A DNA stretch of 64,000 nt, from assembly GCF_017357225.1 (NCBI RefSeq), contig NZ_CP071604.1:1863001-1927000 (forward strand). The letters run 5' to 3'. The notes under the pieces are model-generated. The model was not told the DNA's origin, made no database searches, and saw nothing but the letters and a program-made list of their open reading frames with translations. This DNA is from Rhizobium binae (lineage in GTDB: Bacteria; Pseudomonadota; Alphaproteobacteria; Rhizobiales; Rhizobiaceae). A program made the translations under genes and the position numbers. This document shows positions 26,002-35,734 of this stretch, in pieces; position 1 is the first letter of the stretch, and the number at the start of each line of letters is the position of its first letter.

Positions 26002-27990
26002 TTAAAGAAGCAGCCTGAACTTCGAGAAGCCGTCGGCCCCGTCGCCGGCGTCCTCGATCTTGACGCTCTTGACCGCGGCGAGGAACTGCTTCGCCTTGGG
26101 GCTGCTTTCGAAGGTCACCGTCGTGCCCGGCAGCGGCTTGAAGGTCCAGTTCGCATCGGCCGACGGATTGATCGTGCCCTGCTCGTGGACGTAGCGCACG
26201 ATGACGTCGCGGTTGGTGTCCGGCGCCTGGAAGATCACCTTGTCGGCAGCGATCTCGGGGAAACTGCCGCCGCCGCCGGCGCGGTAATTGTTGGTGACGA
26301 CGACGAACTTCTGGGCCGGATCGATCGGCTTGCCGTCGAAGGTGAGGTTCTGGATGCGGTTGGCATCCGGATTGATCGCCTTACCGGAGGAATCGTATTT
26401 CGGCGGCTGCGACAGGTCGATCTGGTATGCAACGCCATCGATCACGTCGAAATTGTAAGACGGGAAGTCGGTATTGAGCAGCGGCGCATCCTTCGCCCCG
26501 ACGTCGATGTGATTGAACATGCCGGCCGACATTTCCAGCCAGTTTTTCACCTGGGCGCCGGTAATCGCGACAGCCTGCACCGTGTTCGGATAGAGATAGA
26601 GGTCGGCGACGTTCTTGATGGCGATATCGCCGGCCGGGACATCGGTATAGTAATCGGCGCCGCCGCGCCCGCCGGCCTTGAAGGGGGCAGCCGCTGAGAG
26701 CACCGGCAGATCCTTGTACTCGGTGTCGGCAAGCATCTGCTTGATGTACCAGGTCTGGGCCTGGCTGACGACCTGCACGGAAGGGTCGTCGGCGACGAGT
26801 GCGAAATAGGAATAAAGCGGTGCGGAGGTCTTGCCGACCGGCGTGCGGACATAGGCGAGGGTCGCCTCATGCTCGGCCTTGGCGGCTTCGACCACGTCCT
26901 TTTTGTCGGCGTAGTCGGCGACCACCTTCTTCTTGTCGTCGCGATGGTAGATCGGCCGCGCTTCCGAGGTGAAGTCGACGATCTTCCAACTGTTGCCGTC
27001 CTTTTCGAGCAGAAGGTCGATGAGGCCGAGATGCGAGCCCCAGAACCCGGCCATGACAGCGGGTTTGCCATGCAGCGTGCCCTTGACGGGATCGGCATTG
27101 GCGATGCCGTCCCAACTCTTCGGGCCGGGGAAGACGAGATGCTGGTGGCCGGTGAAGATCGCATCGATCCCTTCGACGGCGGCGAGATGCAGCGAGGCGT
27201 TTTCCATCTTTTCGGACGGCGCGGCTCCGTCTATGCCGGAATGGGAGAGCGCAATGACGACATCGGCGCCGGCTTCCTTCATCGCGGGAACCCAGGCCTT
27301 GGCGGCCTCGACGATGTCGCGCGTCTGCGCTTTGCCTTCGAGGTTCTTGATGTCCCAGAGCATGATCTGCGGCGGTACGAAACCGATGAAGCCGATCTTG
27401 ACCGGGCTCTCCTTGCCGGCGCCGTCTTTGATCTGCTTTTCCACGATGATGTAGGGTTTGAAGAAGAGATCGTCCTGCTTCGGATCCGAGGCGAGCTGGC
27501 CCTTGGTCAGGTTGGCGCAGACGAAGGGGAAATTGGCGCCGGACAGGACCTTGAACATGAAGTCGAGGCCGTAATTGAACTCGTGATTGCCGAGTGTCCC
27601 GACCGTGTATCCGAGCGTGTTCATTGCCTTGATCACAGGATGGATGTCGCCGTCCTTCATGCCGTGCTGATAGGCCATGTAGTCGCCCATGGGATTGCCC
27701 TGCAACACGTCGCCATTGTCGATCAGCAGCGAATTGACGGCCTCTGCGCGGATATTGTCGATGATCGTTCCGGTGCGCGACAGGCCCATCGTTTCGTTCG
27801 GCTTGTCGGCGTAATAGTCATAAGGAAAGACGTTGACGTGAATGTCGGTCGTTTCCATCAGCCGGAGATGCGCCTGGTTGGCGCTGGCGCGGGCGCTGAA
27901 CGGGTGCAGTAGCACCAGGGCGGAAGTGGCGGCGAGACCGCCAAGCAGGGAACGGCGGCTCATGACGCCGACATCGAAAATGGAAGACAT
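26002..27990 (-). CDS. cpdB: Periplasmic 2',3'-cyclic-nucleotide 2'-phosphodiesterase/3'-nucleotidase
   Basis: 662 aa from ATG 27990 with AAGGAG upstream. A twin-arginine signal is visible at residues 11-40 (SRRSLLGGLAATSALVLL), so it is exported folded. The N-terminal metallophosphatase domain shows DIHVN, NGDVLQGN, GNHEFNYG, HSGIDG and TGHQH, the two-metal ligands. The C-terminal half is a 5'-nucleotidase-C domain that binds the base. It turns cyclic nucleotides from RNA decay into nucleosides and phosphate. Tat export is notable, since the E. coli protein uses Sec. Transcribed alone. Confidence 0.94.
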   Translation of the reverse strand: MSSIFDVGVMSRRSLLGGLAATSALVLLHPFSARASANQAHLRLMETTDIHVNVFPYDYYADKPNETMGLSRTGTIIDNIRAEAVNSLLIDNGDVLQGNPMGDYMAYQHGMKDGDIHPVIKAMNTLGYTVGTLGNHEFNYGLDFMFKVLSGANFPFVCANLTKGQLASDPKQDDLFFKPYIIVEKQIKDGAGKESPVKIGFIGFVPPQIMLWDIKNLEGKAQTRDIVEAAKAWVPAMKEAGADVVIALSHSGIDGAAPSEKMENASLHLAAVEGIDAIFTGHQHLVFPGPKSWDGIANADPVKGTLHGKPAVMAGFWGSHLGLIDLLLEKDGNSWKIVDFTSEARPIYHRDDKKKVVADYADKKDVVEAAKAEHEATLAYVRTPVGKTSAPLYSYFALVADDPSVQVVSQAQTWYIKQMLADTEYKDLPVLSAAAPFKAGGRGGADYYTDVPAGDIAIKNVADLYLYPNTVQAVAITGAQVKNWLEMSAGMFNHIDVGAKDAPLLNTDFPSYNFDVIDGVAYQIDLSQPPKYDSSGKAINPDANRIQNLTFDGKPIDPAQKFVVVTNNYRAGGGGSFPEIAADKVIFQAPDTNRDVIVRYVHEQGTINPSADANWTFKPLPGTTVTFESSPKAKQFLAAVKSVKIEDAGDGADGFSKFRLLL

Positions 27991-28314
27991 GGAACTCTCC
28001 TTCAAGGATCATGCAATCGTCCGGCCGGTCAGGATTAGGACGAATTGGCGAGGAGTACACTGTGAAAATGACAGGACGTCAAAACGATCGACAGGAAAGG
28101 TGAAATGATTTCGAAATGCAATGCGTGGTACAGCCCTCCGGCTCAAATCCATCGAGGGCGGATCCAGGGCCGGCATTGGTTGGCTCCATCGACATCGGCA
28201 ACGTCGACGCCGGCCTGCCGCAGACGCAAAGCTCTCGTTCCGCTCGACGTGAATGTCAACCAGTAGCGGCTGAAACGATTTCAGCCGCTCCTTTGCCACA
28301 GAAGCGGTGCAGCC
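27991..28314. other. Gap between cpdB and the PilZ gene
   Basis: About 320 bases holding no gene I can support. It contains the cpdB promoter region; CTGTCAT near 28065 (minus strand) is one perfect Pho-box half-site but its partner half is poor. Confidence 0.35.
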
Positions 28315-28716
28315 TTAAGATTTCAGCGTCAACGTCGCCGAACGAGGCGGACGCTCGATATTGGTCGCGGCTCTCAGTTGGCGCACCGCCAGCACGGGGC
28401 GTATTTCCTGATGGAAGAAGCGGAAATAGGAGGAGACCTGCGCCCGCGCATTCGAATTCACGTCGAACTGGATGCCGATCCGGCCATTGTGCTTCCAGCG
28501 GATGATGCCTTCGAGCAGTCCAAGGTTTTCGGCTTCGATGCGCACCTTGCTGCCGGAAGCGGCATGGAGCGGCGCCTTCGTCTCAAGGGCGGCGCCAGTC
28601 ACCGACAGGTTGAGAATTCGGACATCCACTTCGCTGTTCAGATATTTGACGCTGCCGAAGACACGGCAATTCTTCCGATCTGCCTTCCGCGCCGTGATTT
28701 TCAAGTTGCTGCTCAT
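28315..28716 (-). CDS. PilZ-domain protein (probable cyclic di-GMP receptor)
   Basis: 133 aa from ATG 28716. A single PilZ domain: RKNCR at 14-18 is the RxxxR half and NLSVTG at 36-41 the (D/N)xSxxG half of the cyclic di-GMP site, both intact. Beta-barrel segments follow to about residue 100, then a helical tail. Such single-domain proteins change motility, polysaccharide export or protein partners when they bind the messenger. The GGDEF protein at 21186-22457 is one possible source of the signal. Confidence 0.9.
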   Translation of the reverse strand: MSSNLKITARKADRKNCRVFGSVKYLNSEVDVRILNLSVTGAALETKAPLHAASGSKVRIEAENLGLLEGIIRWKHNGRIGIQFDVNSNARAQVSSYFRFFHQEIRPVLAVRQLRAATNIERPPRSATLTLKS

Positions 28717-28799
28717 GGTGGCTCCCTTAGTCGCGAAGGGAGCATAGCGCCGGAAAATTGAAATGGTTTTAGGGGCTTGGCTAAAATTGCAGTGAAACC

Positions 28800-29681
28800 T
28801 CAATTGGCGGCAGCCGTCCTGCGCCCCACCACATGTTCGCGCCAGACGGTGAAAATGCCGGCGGCAACAACGATGATCGAGCCGATGATCGTGTTGAGAC
28901 TGAGCGTTTCGTCATAAATCGTTACACCGATGATCGAGGCATAGACTAGTGACAGATAGGTCAGCGGCTGGACGGCGGCGGCATCGAGAAGATCGTAGGC
29001 GCGGATCAGGAAATAATGGCTGGAAATGCTGGTCACGCAAACAAGCGCCATCCAGCCCCAGTCTCCCACGGACATCCAGCTCCAGTAGAATGGGCCGACG
29101 ATGGTCATGGTGAGGGCGCCGATGACGCCGGTATAGAAGAAGCTGGTCATCGACGAATCGTCGCGGCTGGCGAGACGGGTGGCAATGACATAGAAGGCGA
29201 AGTTGAAGCAAGAAAGAACGGCCAGAAGCAGTTTCACATCGAAAAACTCGCCTTCCGGCCTCAGGATCAGCAGCACCCCGAATAGTCCGACGGCGATCGC
29301 CGTCCACCGTCGCCAGCCGACCCGCTCGCCGAGGATCGGCATCGACAGGAGCGCGATCAGGATTGGCGTCGCGGAAAAAATCGCTTGTGAGCGCGCAAGG
29401 CCAATCACTGCGAAGCAGGTGATGGCCAGAACCACCTGGACGGCAAGCAGCACGCCGCGCACCACCTGAAGAAGTGGACGCTTGGTGCGGGCAGTCGCCT
29501 TGAGGCCGCCGCGCATCTTCGAAGCGAGGATGATCGTGAACAGCGCGAAGGCCCAGTAGCGAATCATCGTCACGAAGATCGGCGGGTAGGCAGATGCCAG
29601 ATGCTTCGAGATGGCGTCCTGCAAAGAGAAGATGGTGATCGCCAGCAGAGCGAAAATATAACCGGGGGTCTTCGATGTCAT
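28800..29681 (-). CDS. EamA/DMT-family transporter
   Basis: 293 aa from ATG 29681. Ten transmembrane segments in two EamA repeats are visible (about 1-140 and 150-285), with the usual SLVYASIIGVTIYDE near the end of repeat two. These drug/metabolite transporters export amino acids, purines or other small molecules; substrate not predictable. An Lrp-type regulator gene lies upstream on the same strand (72 bases), so control by amino-acid supply is plausible. Confidence 0.9.
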   Translation of the reverse strand: MTSKTPGYIFALLAITIFSLQDAISKHLASAYPPIFVTMIRYWAFALFTIILASKMRGGLKATARTKRPLLQVVRGVLLAVQVVLAITCFAVIGLARSQAIFSATPILIALLSMPILGERVGWRRWTAIAVGLFGVLLILRPEGEFFDVKLLLAVLSCFNFAFYVIATRLASRDDSSMTSFFYTGVIGALTMTIVGPFYWSWMSVGDWGWMALVCVTSISSHYFLIRAYDLLDAAAVQPLTYLSLVYASIIGVTIYDETLSLNTIIGSIIVVAAGIFTVWREHVVGRRTAAAN

Positions 29682-29752
29682 GATTTGCCATTGAACGGGA
29701 ACGCCTGCGCGTTGCGAAAGTCTGGGCAGGGATTCGGCAAATAAGCAAGGCC

Positions 29753-30214
29753 TCAAAGCCCCACATTCGGCCTGTCGATGATTTCTCTGAGCGCGAAGCT
29801 CGAATTGATCTTGACCACATGGGGAAGCGCCGACAGCCAGTCGCGATGGATGCGTTCGTAATCCTCGAGGTCGCGGGCAGCGACCCGGAGGATATAGTCA
29901 TATTCGCCCGACATCAGGTAGCAGACGAGCACATTCGGACAGAGCTTCACCGCCGCTTCGAATTCCGCCAGCGTCTTGGCGAACTGGCCCGAGAGCGAGA
30001 TATGCACGATGGCAATCATCTTGTAGGCGAGCGCCTTGTGCGAAAGCCGGGCGTGATAGCCGTCGATGACGCCGCTCCGTTCGAGGATGTCGAGCCGGCG
30101 CGAACAGGCCGAAGGCGACAGGCCGATCTTTTCGGCAAGTTCGGCGTTGGTGATGCGGGCATTGGCCTGCAGCACCTTGAGAATCGTAAGATCGATGGTG
30201 TCGAGATCGGTCAT
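29753..30214 (-). CDS. Lrp/AsnC-family regulator, probable activator of alanine dehydrogenase
   Basis: 153 aa from ATG 30214; the frame continues upstream but without family-like sequence. The helix-turn-helix (ARITNAELAEKIGLSPSACSRR) fills about residues 15-36, and the RAM ligand-binding domain follows with the MSGEYDYILRV segment. It is divergent from ald across 154 bases. In rhizobia this pair is typical of AldR-ald, where the regulator senses alanine and switches on catabolism, which is the most likely role. Confidence 0.92.
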   Translation of the reverse strand: MTDLDTIDLTILKVLQANARITNAELAEKIGLSPSACSRRLDILERSGVIDGYHARLSHKALAYKMIAIVHISLSGQFAKTLAEFEAAVKLCPNVLVCYLMSGEYDYILRVAARDLEDYERIHRDWLSALPHVVKINSSFALREIIDRPNVGL

Positions 30215-30368
30215 TCGAAGAACTTTCGAAGAATAATGATAACGTCGCAATAATCCGCGAAAAATCGGTTCCATGCAAATCGTCTTTGCAAGGACATTTC
30301 GCCGTCTTGGTGGTTGGATTTGTAGCGAGGAGATCCGCGACCGCGGAGACAAAATGAGAGGAACGCCA

Positions 30369-31487
30369 ATGCGTGTCGGTTGCCCGAAGGAAATCAAGAA
30401 CCATGAGTATCGTGTCGGCCTGACGCCGGCTTCGGTGCGCGAATACGTCGCCCATGGCCACGAGGTCTGGGTCGAGACGAAAGCCGGCGCCGGCATCGGC
30501 GCCGATGACGCCGCCTACGCCGCGGCTGGCGCGAAAATCGCCGCCTCCGCCAAGGACATCTTCGAAAAGTGCGACATGATCGTCAAGGTGAAGGAGCCGC
30601 AGCCCTCCGAATGGGCGCAGCTGCGTGACGGTCAGCTTCTCTACACCTATCTGCATCTGGCGCCCGACCCCGAACAGACCAAGGGTCTGATCGCCTCCGG
30701 CGTCACCGCGATCGCCTATGAGACGGTGACCGACGAACGCGGCGGCTTGCCGCTGCTGGCGCCGATGTCAGAGGTGGCAGGACGCCTGTCGATTCAGGCG
30801 GGAGCGACCGCGCTGCAGAAGGCCAATGGCGGTCTCGGCGTCCTGCTCGGCGGCGTACCCGGTGTGCTGCCGGCCAAGGTGGCGGTGATCGGCGGCGGCG
30901 TTGTCGGCCTGCATGCCGCCAGGATGGCCGCCGGCCTCGGCGCCGATGTCAGCATTCTCGACAAGTCGCTGCCGCGCCTTCGCCAGCTCGACGACATTTT
31001 TGCGGGCCGTGTGCACACGCGTTATTCCAGCATCCAGGCGTTGGAGGAGGAAGTCTTTTCGGCCGACCTCATCATCGGCGCCGTGCTCATCCCCGGGGCG
31101 GCTGCCCCGAAGCTCGTCACGCGCGAAATGCTGTCCGGCATGAAAAGGGGCTCCGTCATCGTCGACGTCGCCATCGACCAGGGCGGTTGCTTCGAGACCT
31201 CGCATGCGACGACTCATTCCGATCCGACCTACGAAGTCGACGGCGTGGTGCATTACTGCGTCGCCAACATGCCGGGCGCTGTGCCCGTCACCTCCGCGCA
31301 CGCGCTGAACAACGCAACGCTGGTCCATGGCCTGGCGCTCGCCGACCGCGGCCTGCGCGCCATTGCCGAAGACAAGCACCTGAGAAACGGTCTCAATGTG
31401 CATAAGGGCCGCATCACCAGCAAGCCGGTCGCCGAAGCCCTCGGCTACGAAGCCTTCGCGCCGGAGAGCGTATTGAACGTAGCGTAA
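30369..31487 (+). CDS. ald: Alanine dehydrogenase
   Basis: 372 aa from ATG 30369, preceded by GAGAGG; the exact usual length. It interconverts L-alanine and pyruvate plus ammonia with NAD. The N-terminal [20 protein letters not shown] is the family signature, and the Rossmann loop [12 protein letters not shown] lies near residues 172-184. In rhizobia the enzyme sets the alanine/ammonium balance in bacteroids. Control by the divergent Lrp-type gene is expected. Confidence 0.96.
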   Translation: MRVGCPKEIKNHEYRVGLTPASVREYVAHGHEVWVETKAGAGIGADDAAYAAAGAKIAASAKDIFEKCDMIVKVKEPQPSEWAQLRDGQLLYTYLHLAPDPEQTKGLIASGVTAIAYETVTDERGGLPLLAPMSEVAGRLSIQAGATALQKANGGLGVLLGGVPGVLPAKVAVIGGGVVGLHAARMAAGLGADVSILDKSLPRLRQLDDIFAGRVHTRYSSIQALEEEVFSADLIIGAVLIPGAAAPKLVTREMLSGMKRGSVIVDVAIDQGGCFETSHATTHSDPTYEVDGVVHYCVANMPGAVPVTSAHALNNATLVHGLALADRGLRAIAEDKHLRNGLNVHKGRITSKPVAEALGYEAFAPESVLNVA

Positions 31488-31503
31488 GCTCCCTGACTCT
31501 GGG

Positions 31504-32013
31504 TTAGGTGAGGGCGTCGGTCTTTGTCAGGGCCGGCGTCCTTATCTTGTCGATTCGGCATTGGAAGCAGTTGTTGCGGGCCGAGCGCACATGCACATAG
31601 GCAATCTCGGGCCGCGCCAGCAATGTCTCGGCATAGGCGGGAATATCGGCGATAGCGGTCACCGCGCCGGTGCCGTAGATGATGCGGTTGTTTTCGCCGT
31701 AGCCGCGCACGATGAAATCGCGGCTGGTCGTCAGCACCGGCGGCAGGATTTCATCCGCGGCGTAACGTGCGCAGGGTTGCTTATGCAGGAAAATCGGTCC
31801 GGTTTCGGCATAAGGCTGCAGCTCCGGGAAGGGCCGGTAGGCAAAGACCAGCATCTCCTCGCCCTCTTCGATATTCTGCAGGCAATGGCGGCAAGGGTTG
31901 CCGTCACCGTCTGATATCATCGTCTCCGGCAGGTTGTCATAGGCGTCTCTGCCGCCGTTCCAGAGGGCTCTAGCATCGGCAGTCGGCATCGCGGCAAAAC
32001 GAATGGTGGTCAT
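31504..32013 (-). CDS. DUF1203-family protein
   Basis: 169 aa from ATG 32013 with AAGGAG upstream. The family pattern is clear: NPCRHCL at 39-45, EEMLVFAYRPF, GPIFLHKQPC, and a C-terminal NNCFQCRI. The paired cysteines suggest metal or redox binding, but no function is known for the family. Convergent with ald and transcribed alone. Confidence 0.85.
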   Translation of the reverse strand: MTTIRFAAMPTADARALWNGGRDAYDNLPETMISDGDGNPCRHCLQNIEEGEEMLVFAYRPFPELQPYAETGPIFLHKQPCARYAADEILPPVLTTSRDFIVRGYGENNRIIYGTGAVTAIADIPAYAETLLARPEIAYVHVRSARNNCFQCRIDKIRTPALTKTDALT

Positions 32014-32280
32014 GGCAAATCTCCTTGATGGTTGCCATGAAAGTGCACCCGGACCGCCGTCCGAGCCACCCGTTTCTTGCGCCTGTTATTGTTTGTCGAG
32101 ATCGCCGCGGCAAAACCTCGGGCACGCCAATTCATCAACGTTTGAGGGAACTCAAGGCCCGGGATGACGGAGAGCGTGGTTGGCATTCTGGCCAGTTTCG
32201 CGCCGGCGTACGGAGACACACCACCACGGGTGCTTCATTAGGCCGGCTCTTAGCACGCCCTTACACAGCAGACCAATCCA

Positions 32281-32841
32281 TCAAGCTTTCCGGACAAGCT
32301 CCAGCAGTTCCTTGTCGCTGAGCGGCCGAACGATTCCGGTGCCGGTCGAAACCGGGGAGAAACCGTACATCTGATAGAGCTGCAATGCGCGCGGATGGTC
32401 GAGATTGTTGGTGGTGGTGGTGACCCGCTTCGGATTGAGCGACCAGATGGCATAGAGTGCCTGCAGCAGGAACCACTTGCCGATGCCGAGGCCGAGCGCA
32501 TGTTCGATCAGGCCGAAATGGCTGAGTTCGATCGTATCCTCATCCTCGCAGAAATATTCATAGAAGCCGGCCGGGGCGCCGTTCACATAGAGGACGCTGA
32601 TATTGTTGCGCTTGTCGTTCAGTGTCGCGGCAAGTTGCTCGTCGCTCATGCGCAGCCGGTCTACCCATTGCCAGCGCGCGCCCACCTGCCGGTAGAGATA
32701 GCGGTAGAAGGGCAGCGGTATGCCGGGCGCGCGCATGATCGCCGTCTGGATATTGACCGGCACCGGCATGCTGGCCTTCGGCGCTGCCGTCATTTCCAGC
32801 CGGGTAATGTGAGCTTTCAGCGAAGCGGGTGTCTTTCCCAT
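32281..32841 (-). CDS. GNAT-family N-acetyltransferase
   Basis: 186 aa from ATG 32841, five bases after the sseA stop, so it is the last gene of the cysK operon. The GNAT acetyl-CoA motif is seen as LIEHALGLGIGKWFLLQAL (about 112-130), followed by the typical NLDHPRALQLYQMYGFSPV end. Substrate unknown; position with cysteine metabolism hints at a small-molecule amine, but that is weak. Confidence 0.85.
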   Translation of the reverse strand: MGKTPASLKAHITRLEMTAAPKASMPVPVNIQTAIMRAPGIPLPFYRYLYRQVGARWQWVDRLRMSDEQLAATLNDKRNNISVLYVNGAPAGFYEYFCEDEDTIELSHFGLIEHALGLGIGKWFLLQALYAIWSLNPKRVTTTTNNLDHPRALQLYQMYGFSPVSTGTGIVRPLSDKELLELVRKA

Positions 32842-32846
32842 GGCGA

Positions 32847-33719
32847 TCAGGCTTTGACCGGCGTCGGCGGACCGATGACCACGGGCGTATCGTCACGACT
32901 GCCCCATTCGCTCCAAGAGCCGTCGTAAAGTTTGTTGTCCTGATGGCCGAGCGATTCCAACGCCAGCGTGATGATGGCAGCCGTGATTCCCGAGCCGCAG
33001 GAGGTGACGACCGGCTTCGAAAGATCGATGCCGGCATCCTCAATCGTCTGGCGCAGTTCGGGCAGTGATTTGAACCGGCCCCGGCTGGCGAAGACGCCGG
33101 AAGGCAGGCTGCGGGCGCCGGGCATATGGCCGGAGCGCATGCCGGCCCGCGGTTCAGGCTCGGTGGCGGCGAAGCGACCGGCGCTGCGGGCATCGGCGAT
33201 CTGCATCGCGCCGCTCGAGACGATGTCGCGCATGGCATCGAGCGTCACCACGCGGCTCGAATCGAAGTTCGGCGTAAACGTCGTCGGCGCATGGCTGGCC
33301 GTCGTCGTTTCGAGCGGACGCCCCTCGGCCTTCCAGCCGTCGAGACCGCCGTCGAGCACGAAGACGTTTTTTGCCCCCATCACCCGGAACAGCCACCAGA
33401 CGCGCGGCGAGGCGAACAGGCCGATGCCGTCATAGACGACGATCCGATCATTCTCGCTGATGCCGAGCCGGCCGACTTCGGCAGCGAAATAGTCGGGTGA
33501 GGGTATCGTGTGCGGCAGCGACGCTGAATGGTCGGCGATCTTGTCCTGATCGAAACGGATGGCGCCGGGAATATGGCCGGCCGCATATTCGGCATCCGCA
33601 TCGCGTTTCTGCACCGGCAGATAGAAGGAGGCGTCCAGCACACGCAGATCCGGTTTGCCGAGTTCGGCCTGCAGCCAGTCGGCCGAGACGACGAAACGGC
33701 TCTTGCTCTCAGTCATCAT
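32847..33719 (-). CDS. sseA: 3-mercaptopyruvate sulfurtransferase
   Basis: 290 aa; two adjacent Met codons offer the start. Two rhodanese domains: the N-terminal one is inactive, the C-terminal one carries the active-site loop CGSGIT with Cys241, the 3-mercaptopyruvate form. It moves sulfur from mercaptopyruvate to acceptors such as cyanide or thioredoxin. It is third in the cysK-alaX-sseA-GNAT run, 11 bases after alaX, consistent with cysteine turnover. Confidence 0.93.
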   Translation of the reverse strand: MMTESKSRFVVSADWLQAELGKPDLRVLDASFYLPVQKRDADAEYAAGHIPGAIRFDQDKIADHSASLPHTIPSPDYFAAEVGRLGISENDRIVVYDGIGLFASPRVWWLFRVMGAKNVFVLDGGLDGWKAEGRPLETTTASHAPTTFTPNFDSSRVVTLDAMRDIVSSGAMQIADARSAGRFAATEPEPRAGMRSGHMPGARSLPSGVFASRGRFKSLPELRQTIEDAGIDLSKPVVTSCGSGITAAIITLALESLGHQDNKLYDGSWSEWGSRDDTPVVIGPPTPVKA

Positions 33720-33730
33720 GGTCTCCCCTG

Positions 33731-34468
33731 TCAGGCTTCGTCGCCGGGCGCACCGAAGCGGATGCGGAAGCGCCGGTTCTCCTTGCCCTTCTTCTCGATC
33801 TTGGCGATGTGAATCTGGCCGACTTCCTGCGTTTCGGAAACATGTGTGCCGCCGCAGGGCTGGCTGTCAATCGAGGAGTTCTTGCCGATGCAGACGAGGC
33901 TGACACGACCGAGCCCCATCGGCGGGCGTACGTTCTTCGATTTGACGATATCGGGATTGGCCGCAAGCTCGTCGTCGGTGATCCATTGCAGGTAGATGGG
34001 ATGGTTCTGGCCGACCAGTTCCATCAGCCTGGCCGTGACCTCGTCCTTGTCGATCGTCTCGCTCATATCGAAGTCGATGCGGCTTTCTTCCTCGCCGACC
34101 GCCGCCCCGGTGATCGGATAGGGGCAGACGACGGACAGCAGGTGGCAAGCCGTGTGCATGCGCATCAGCCTGTAGCGGCGCGGCCAATCGACATGCAGCA
34201 CCAGCGTCTCGCCGATCTCAGGCTGCGGCTCATTTTCGAGCGGCACATGGATGATGACACCCTTGCTCGCGCCATGTTTCGTCTGGCCGAGCGCGATCGT
34301 GCTGCCGTCGGCGCGTTCAAGCTGACCGGTGTCACCGGGCTGGCCGCCCGATGCCGCATAGAAGCAGGTCTGGTTGAGTTCGATGCCCCCGTCGTCGTGT
34401 ACGGCGGTGACGACCGCCTCGCATGTCGAGAGATAGAAGTCGTCACGATAGAGGGCATTGACGGGCAT
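33731..34468 (-). CDS. alaX: Alanyl-tRNA editing protein AlaX (trans-editing)
   Basis: 245 aa from ATG 34468, five bases after the cysK stop. It is a free-standing copy of the AlaRS editing domain that removes serine (or glycine) wrongly attached to tRNA-Ala. Zinc ligands are visible: His105 and His109 in HTACH, Cys205 and His209 in CGGTH. The N-terminal GGQPGDTG is the usual glycine-rich motif, so this is the longer AlaX-M type. Its place after cysK fits serine handling. Confidence 0.92.
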   Translation of the reverse strand: MPVNALYRDDFYLSTCEAVVTAVHDDGGIELNQTCFYAASGGQPGDTGQLERADGSTIALGQTKHGASKGVIIHVPLENEPQPEIGETLVLHVDWPRRYRLMRMHTACHLLSVVCPYPITGAAVGEEESRIDFDMSETIDKDEVTARLMELVGQNHPIYLQWITDDELAANPDIVKSKNVRPPMGLGRVSLVCIGKNSSIDSQPCGGTHVSETQEVGQIHIAKIEKKGKENRRFRIRFGAPGDEA

Positions 34469-34473
34469 GGGTC

Positions 34474-35511
34474 TCACACGGGTTCATAGGGAACGTGTAT
34501 GTCGGACGACCGAGCCATCCAGCCCGGAACGGGCAGTCCTTTCGACCTCAGGAAATCCGGGTTGAAGAGTTTCGACTGATAGCGGTTGCCGTAGTCGCAG
34601 AGGATTGTCACCACGGTGTGACCGGGGCCGAGATCCCGGGCGAGATTGACGGCGCCGGCAATATTGATCGCCGTCGAGCCGCCGAGGCACAGGCCCTCGT
34701 TTTCGACGAGATCGAAAAGATAGGGAAGGGCTTCGGCATCGGAGACTCGGTAGGAAAAGTCCGGCGTGAAGCCCTCGAGATTGGCGGTAATGCGGCCCTG
34801 GCCGATGCCCTCGGTGATCGATGAACCTTCGGATTTCAGCGTGCCGTTCTGGTAGAATTCATAGAGAGCGGCGCCATCGGGATCGGCGATGCCGATCTTG
34901 ACGTTGGCCTTGAAAGCCTTGAGGCCGGCAGCGACACCTGCCAGCGTCCCGCCGGAACCAACGGAGCAGATAAAGCCATCGATTTTGCCGTCGGTATCCT
35001 TCCAGATTTCCGGCGCGGTCGTTTCGACATGCGCCTGCCGGTTGGCGACGTTGTCGAATTGGTTCGCCCAGATCGCTCCGTTCGGCTCGCTCTTTGCCAT
35101 TTGCTCGGCGAGCCGCCCCGATACCTTCACGTAGTTGTTCGGGTTCTTGTAGGGAACGGCGGGCACTTCGACGAGTTCGGCGCCGAGCAGTTTCAGCGCG
35201 TCCTTCTTTTCCTGGCTCTGCGTTTCCGGGATGACGATGACCGTGCGGTAGCCGAGCGCCTTGGCGACCAGCGTCAGGCCAATGCCGGTATTGCCGGCCG
35301 TGCCTTCGACGATGACGCCGCCGGGCCGCAGCAGTCCCTTCCGCTCGGCGTCGCGGATGATGAAGAGCGCGGCACGGTCCTTGACCGACTGGCCGGGGTT
35401 CAGGAACTCCGCCTTGCCGAGAATGGTGCAGCCGGTTAGAGCCGAGGCCCCCTTGAGTTTGATCAGGGGCGTGTTGCCGATGGCTTCGAGGACGGAGGGG
35501 TGGAAGGTCAT
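34474..35511 (-). CDS. cysK: Cysteine synthase A (O-acetylserine sulfhydrylase)
   Basis: 345 aa from ATG 35511. It makes cysteine from O-acetylserine and sulfide with PLP bound to Lys44 (NPGQSVKDRAA); the PLP phosphate loop EGTAGNTGIGL is at about 69-79. A C-terminal extension of about 30 residues beyond the common 310-320 aa form is typical of the alphaproteobacterial version. First gene of a four-gene operon with alaX, sseA and a GNAT enzyme. Confidence 0.94.
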   Translation of the reverse strand: MTFHPSVLEAIGNTPLIKLKGASALTGCTILGKAEFLNPGQSVKDRAALFIIRDAERKGLLRPGGVIVEGTAGNTGIGLTLVAKALGYRTVIVIPETQSQEKKDALKLLGAELVEVPAVPYKNPNNYVKVSGRLAEQMAKSEPNGAIWANQFDNVANRQAHVETTAPEIWKDTDGKIDGFICSVGSGGTLAGVAAGLKAFKANVKIGIADPDGAALYEFYQNGTLKSEGSSITEGIGQGRITANLEGFTPDFSYRVSDAEALPYLFDLVENEGLCLGGSTAINIAGAVNLARDLGPGHTVVTILCDYGNRYQSKLFNPDFLRSKGLPVPGWMARSSDIHVPYEPV

Positions 35512-35669
35512 GGAATCTGCCTCTTTCGAACTCTTACTTTAAGAACGGTCTTTTCGCTTCACAAGGCTGTGTTGGCAAGAAATGCTATTCCATGCCGCTG
35601 TCGGCCACGACAAAATTTCGCTTTCCCTGTCCGAAAAGGCGCATCACCCGCCATCCGCCGGTGGCGCAG

Positions 35670-35695
35670 TGATCCGAAGGTTGACTTTACTCGTA
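35670..35695 (+). promoter_or_regulatory. ECF-sigma-like promoter of the chrR-like gene
   Basis: TGATCC at 35670-35675, 16 bases, then CGTAG at 35692. TGATCC matches the -35 element I recall for RpoE/ECF11 of Rhodobacter. The identical pair with identical spacing stands upstream of the photolyase operon, which strongly supports a shared sigma factor. The start codon is 40 bases downstream of the -10. Confidence 0.7.
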
Positions 35696-35734
35696 GGGAT
35701 GATGACAAACCAGAACGCAACGCAGCAATAGGGC

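Noticed and set aside
28060..28085. Possible Pho box before cpdB
   Set aside because: One half-site CTGTCAT is perfect, but no second half fits at the required 11-base spacing.
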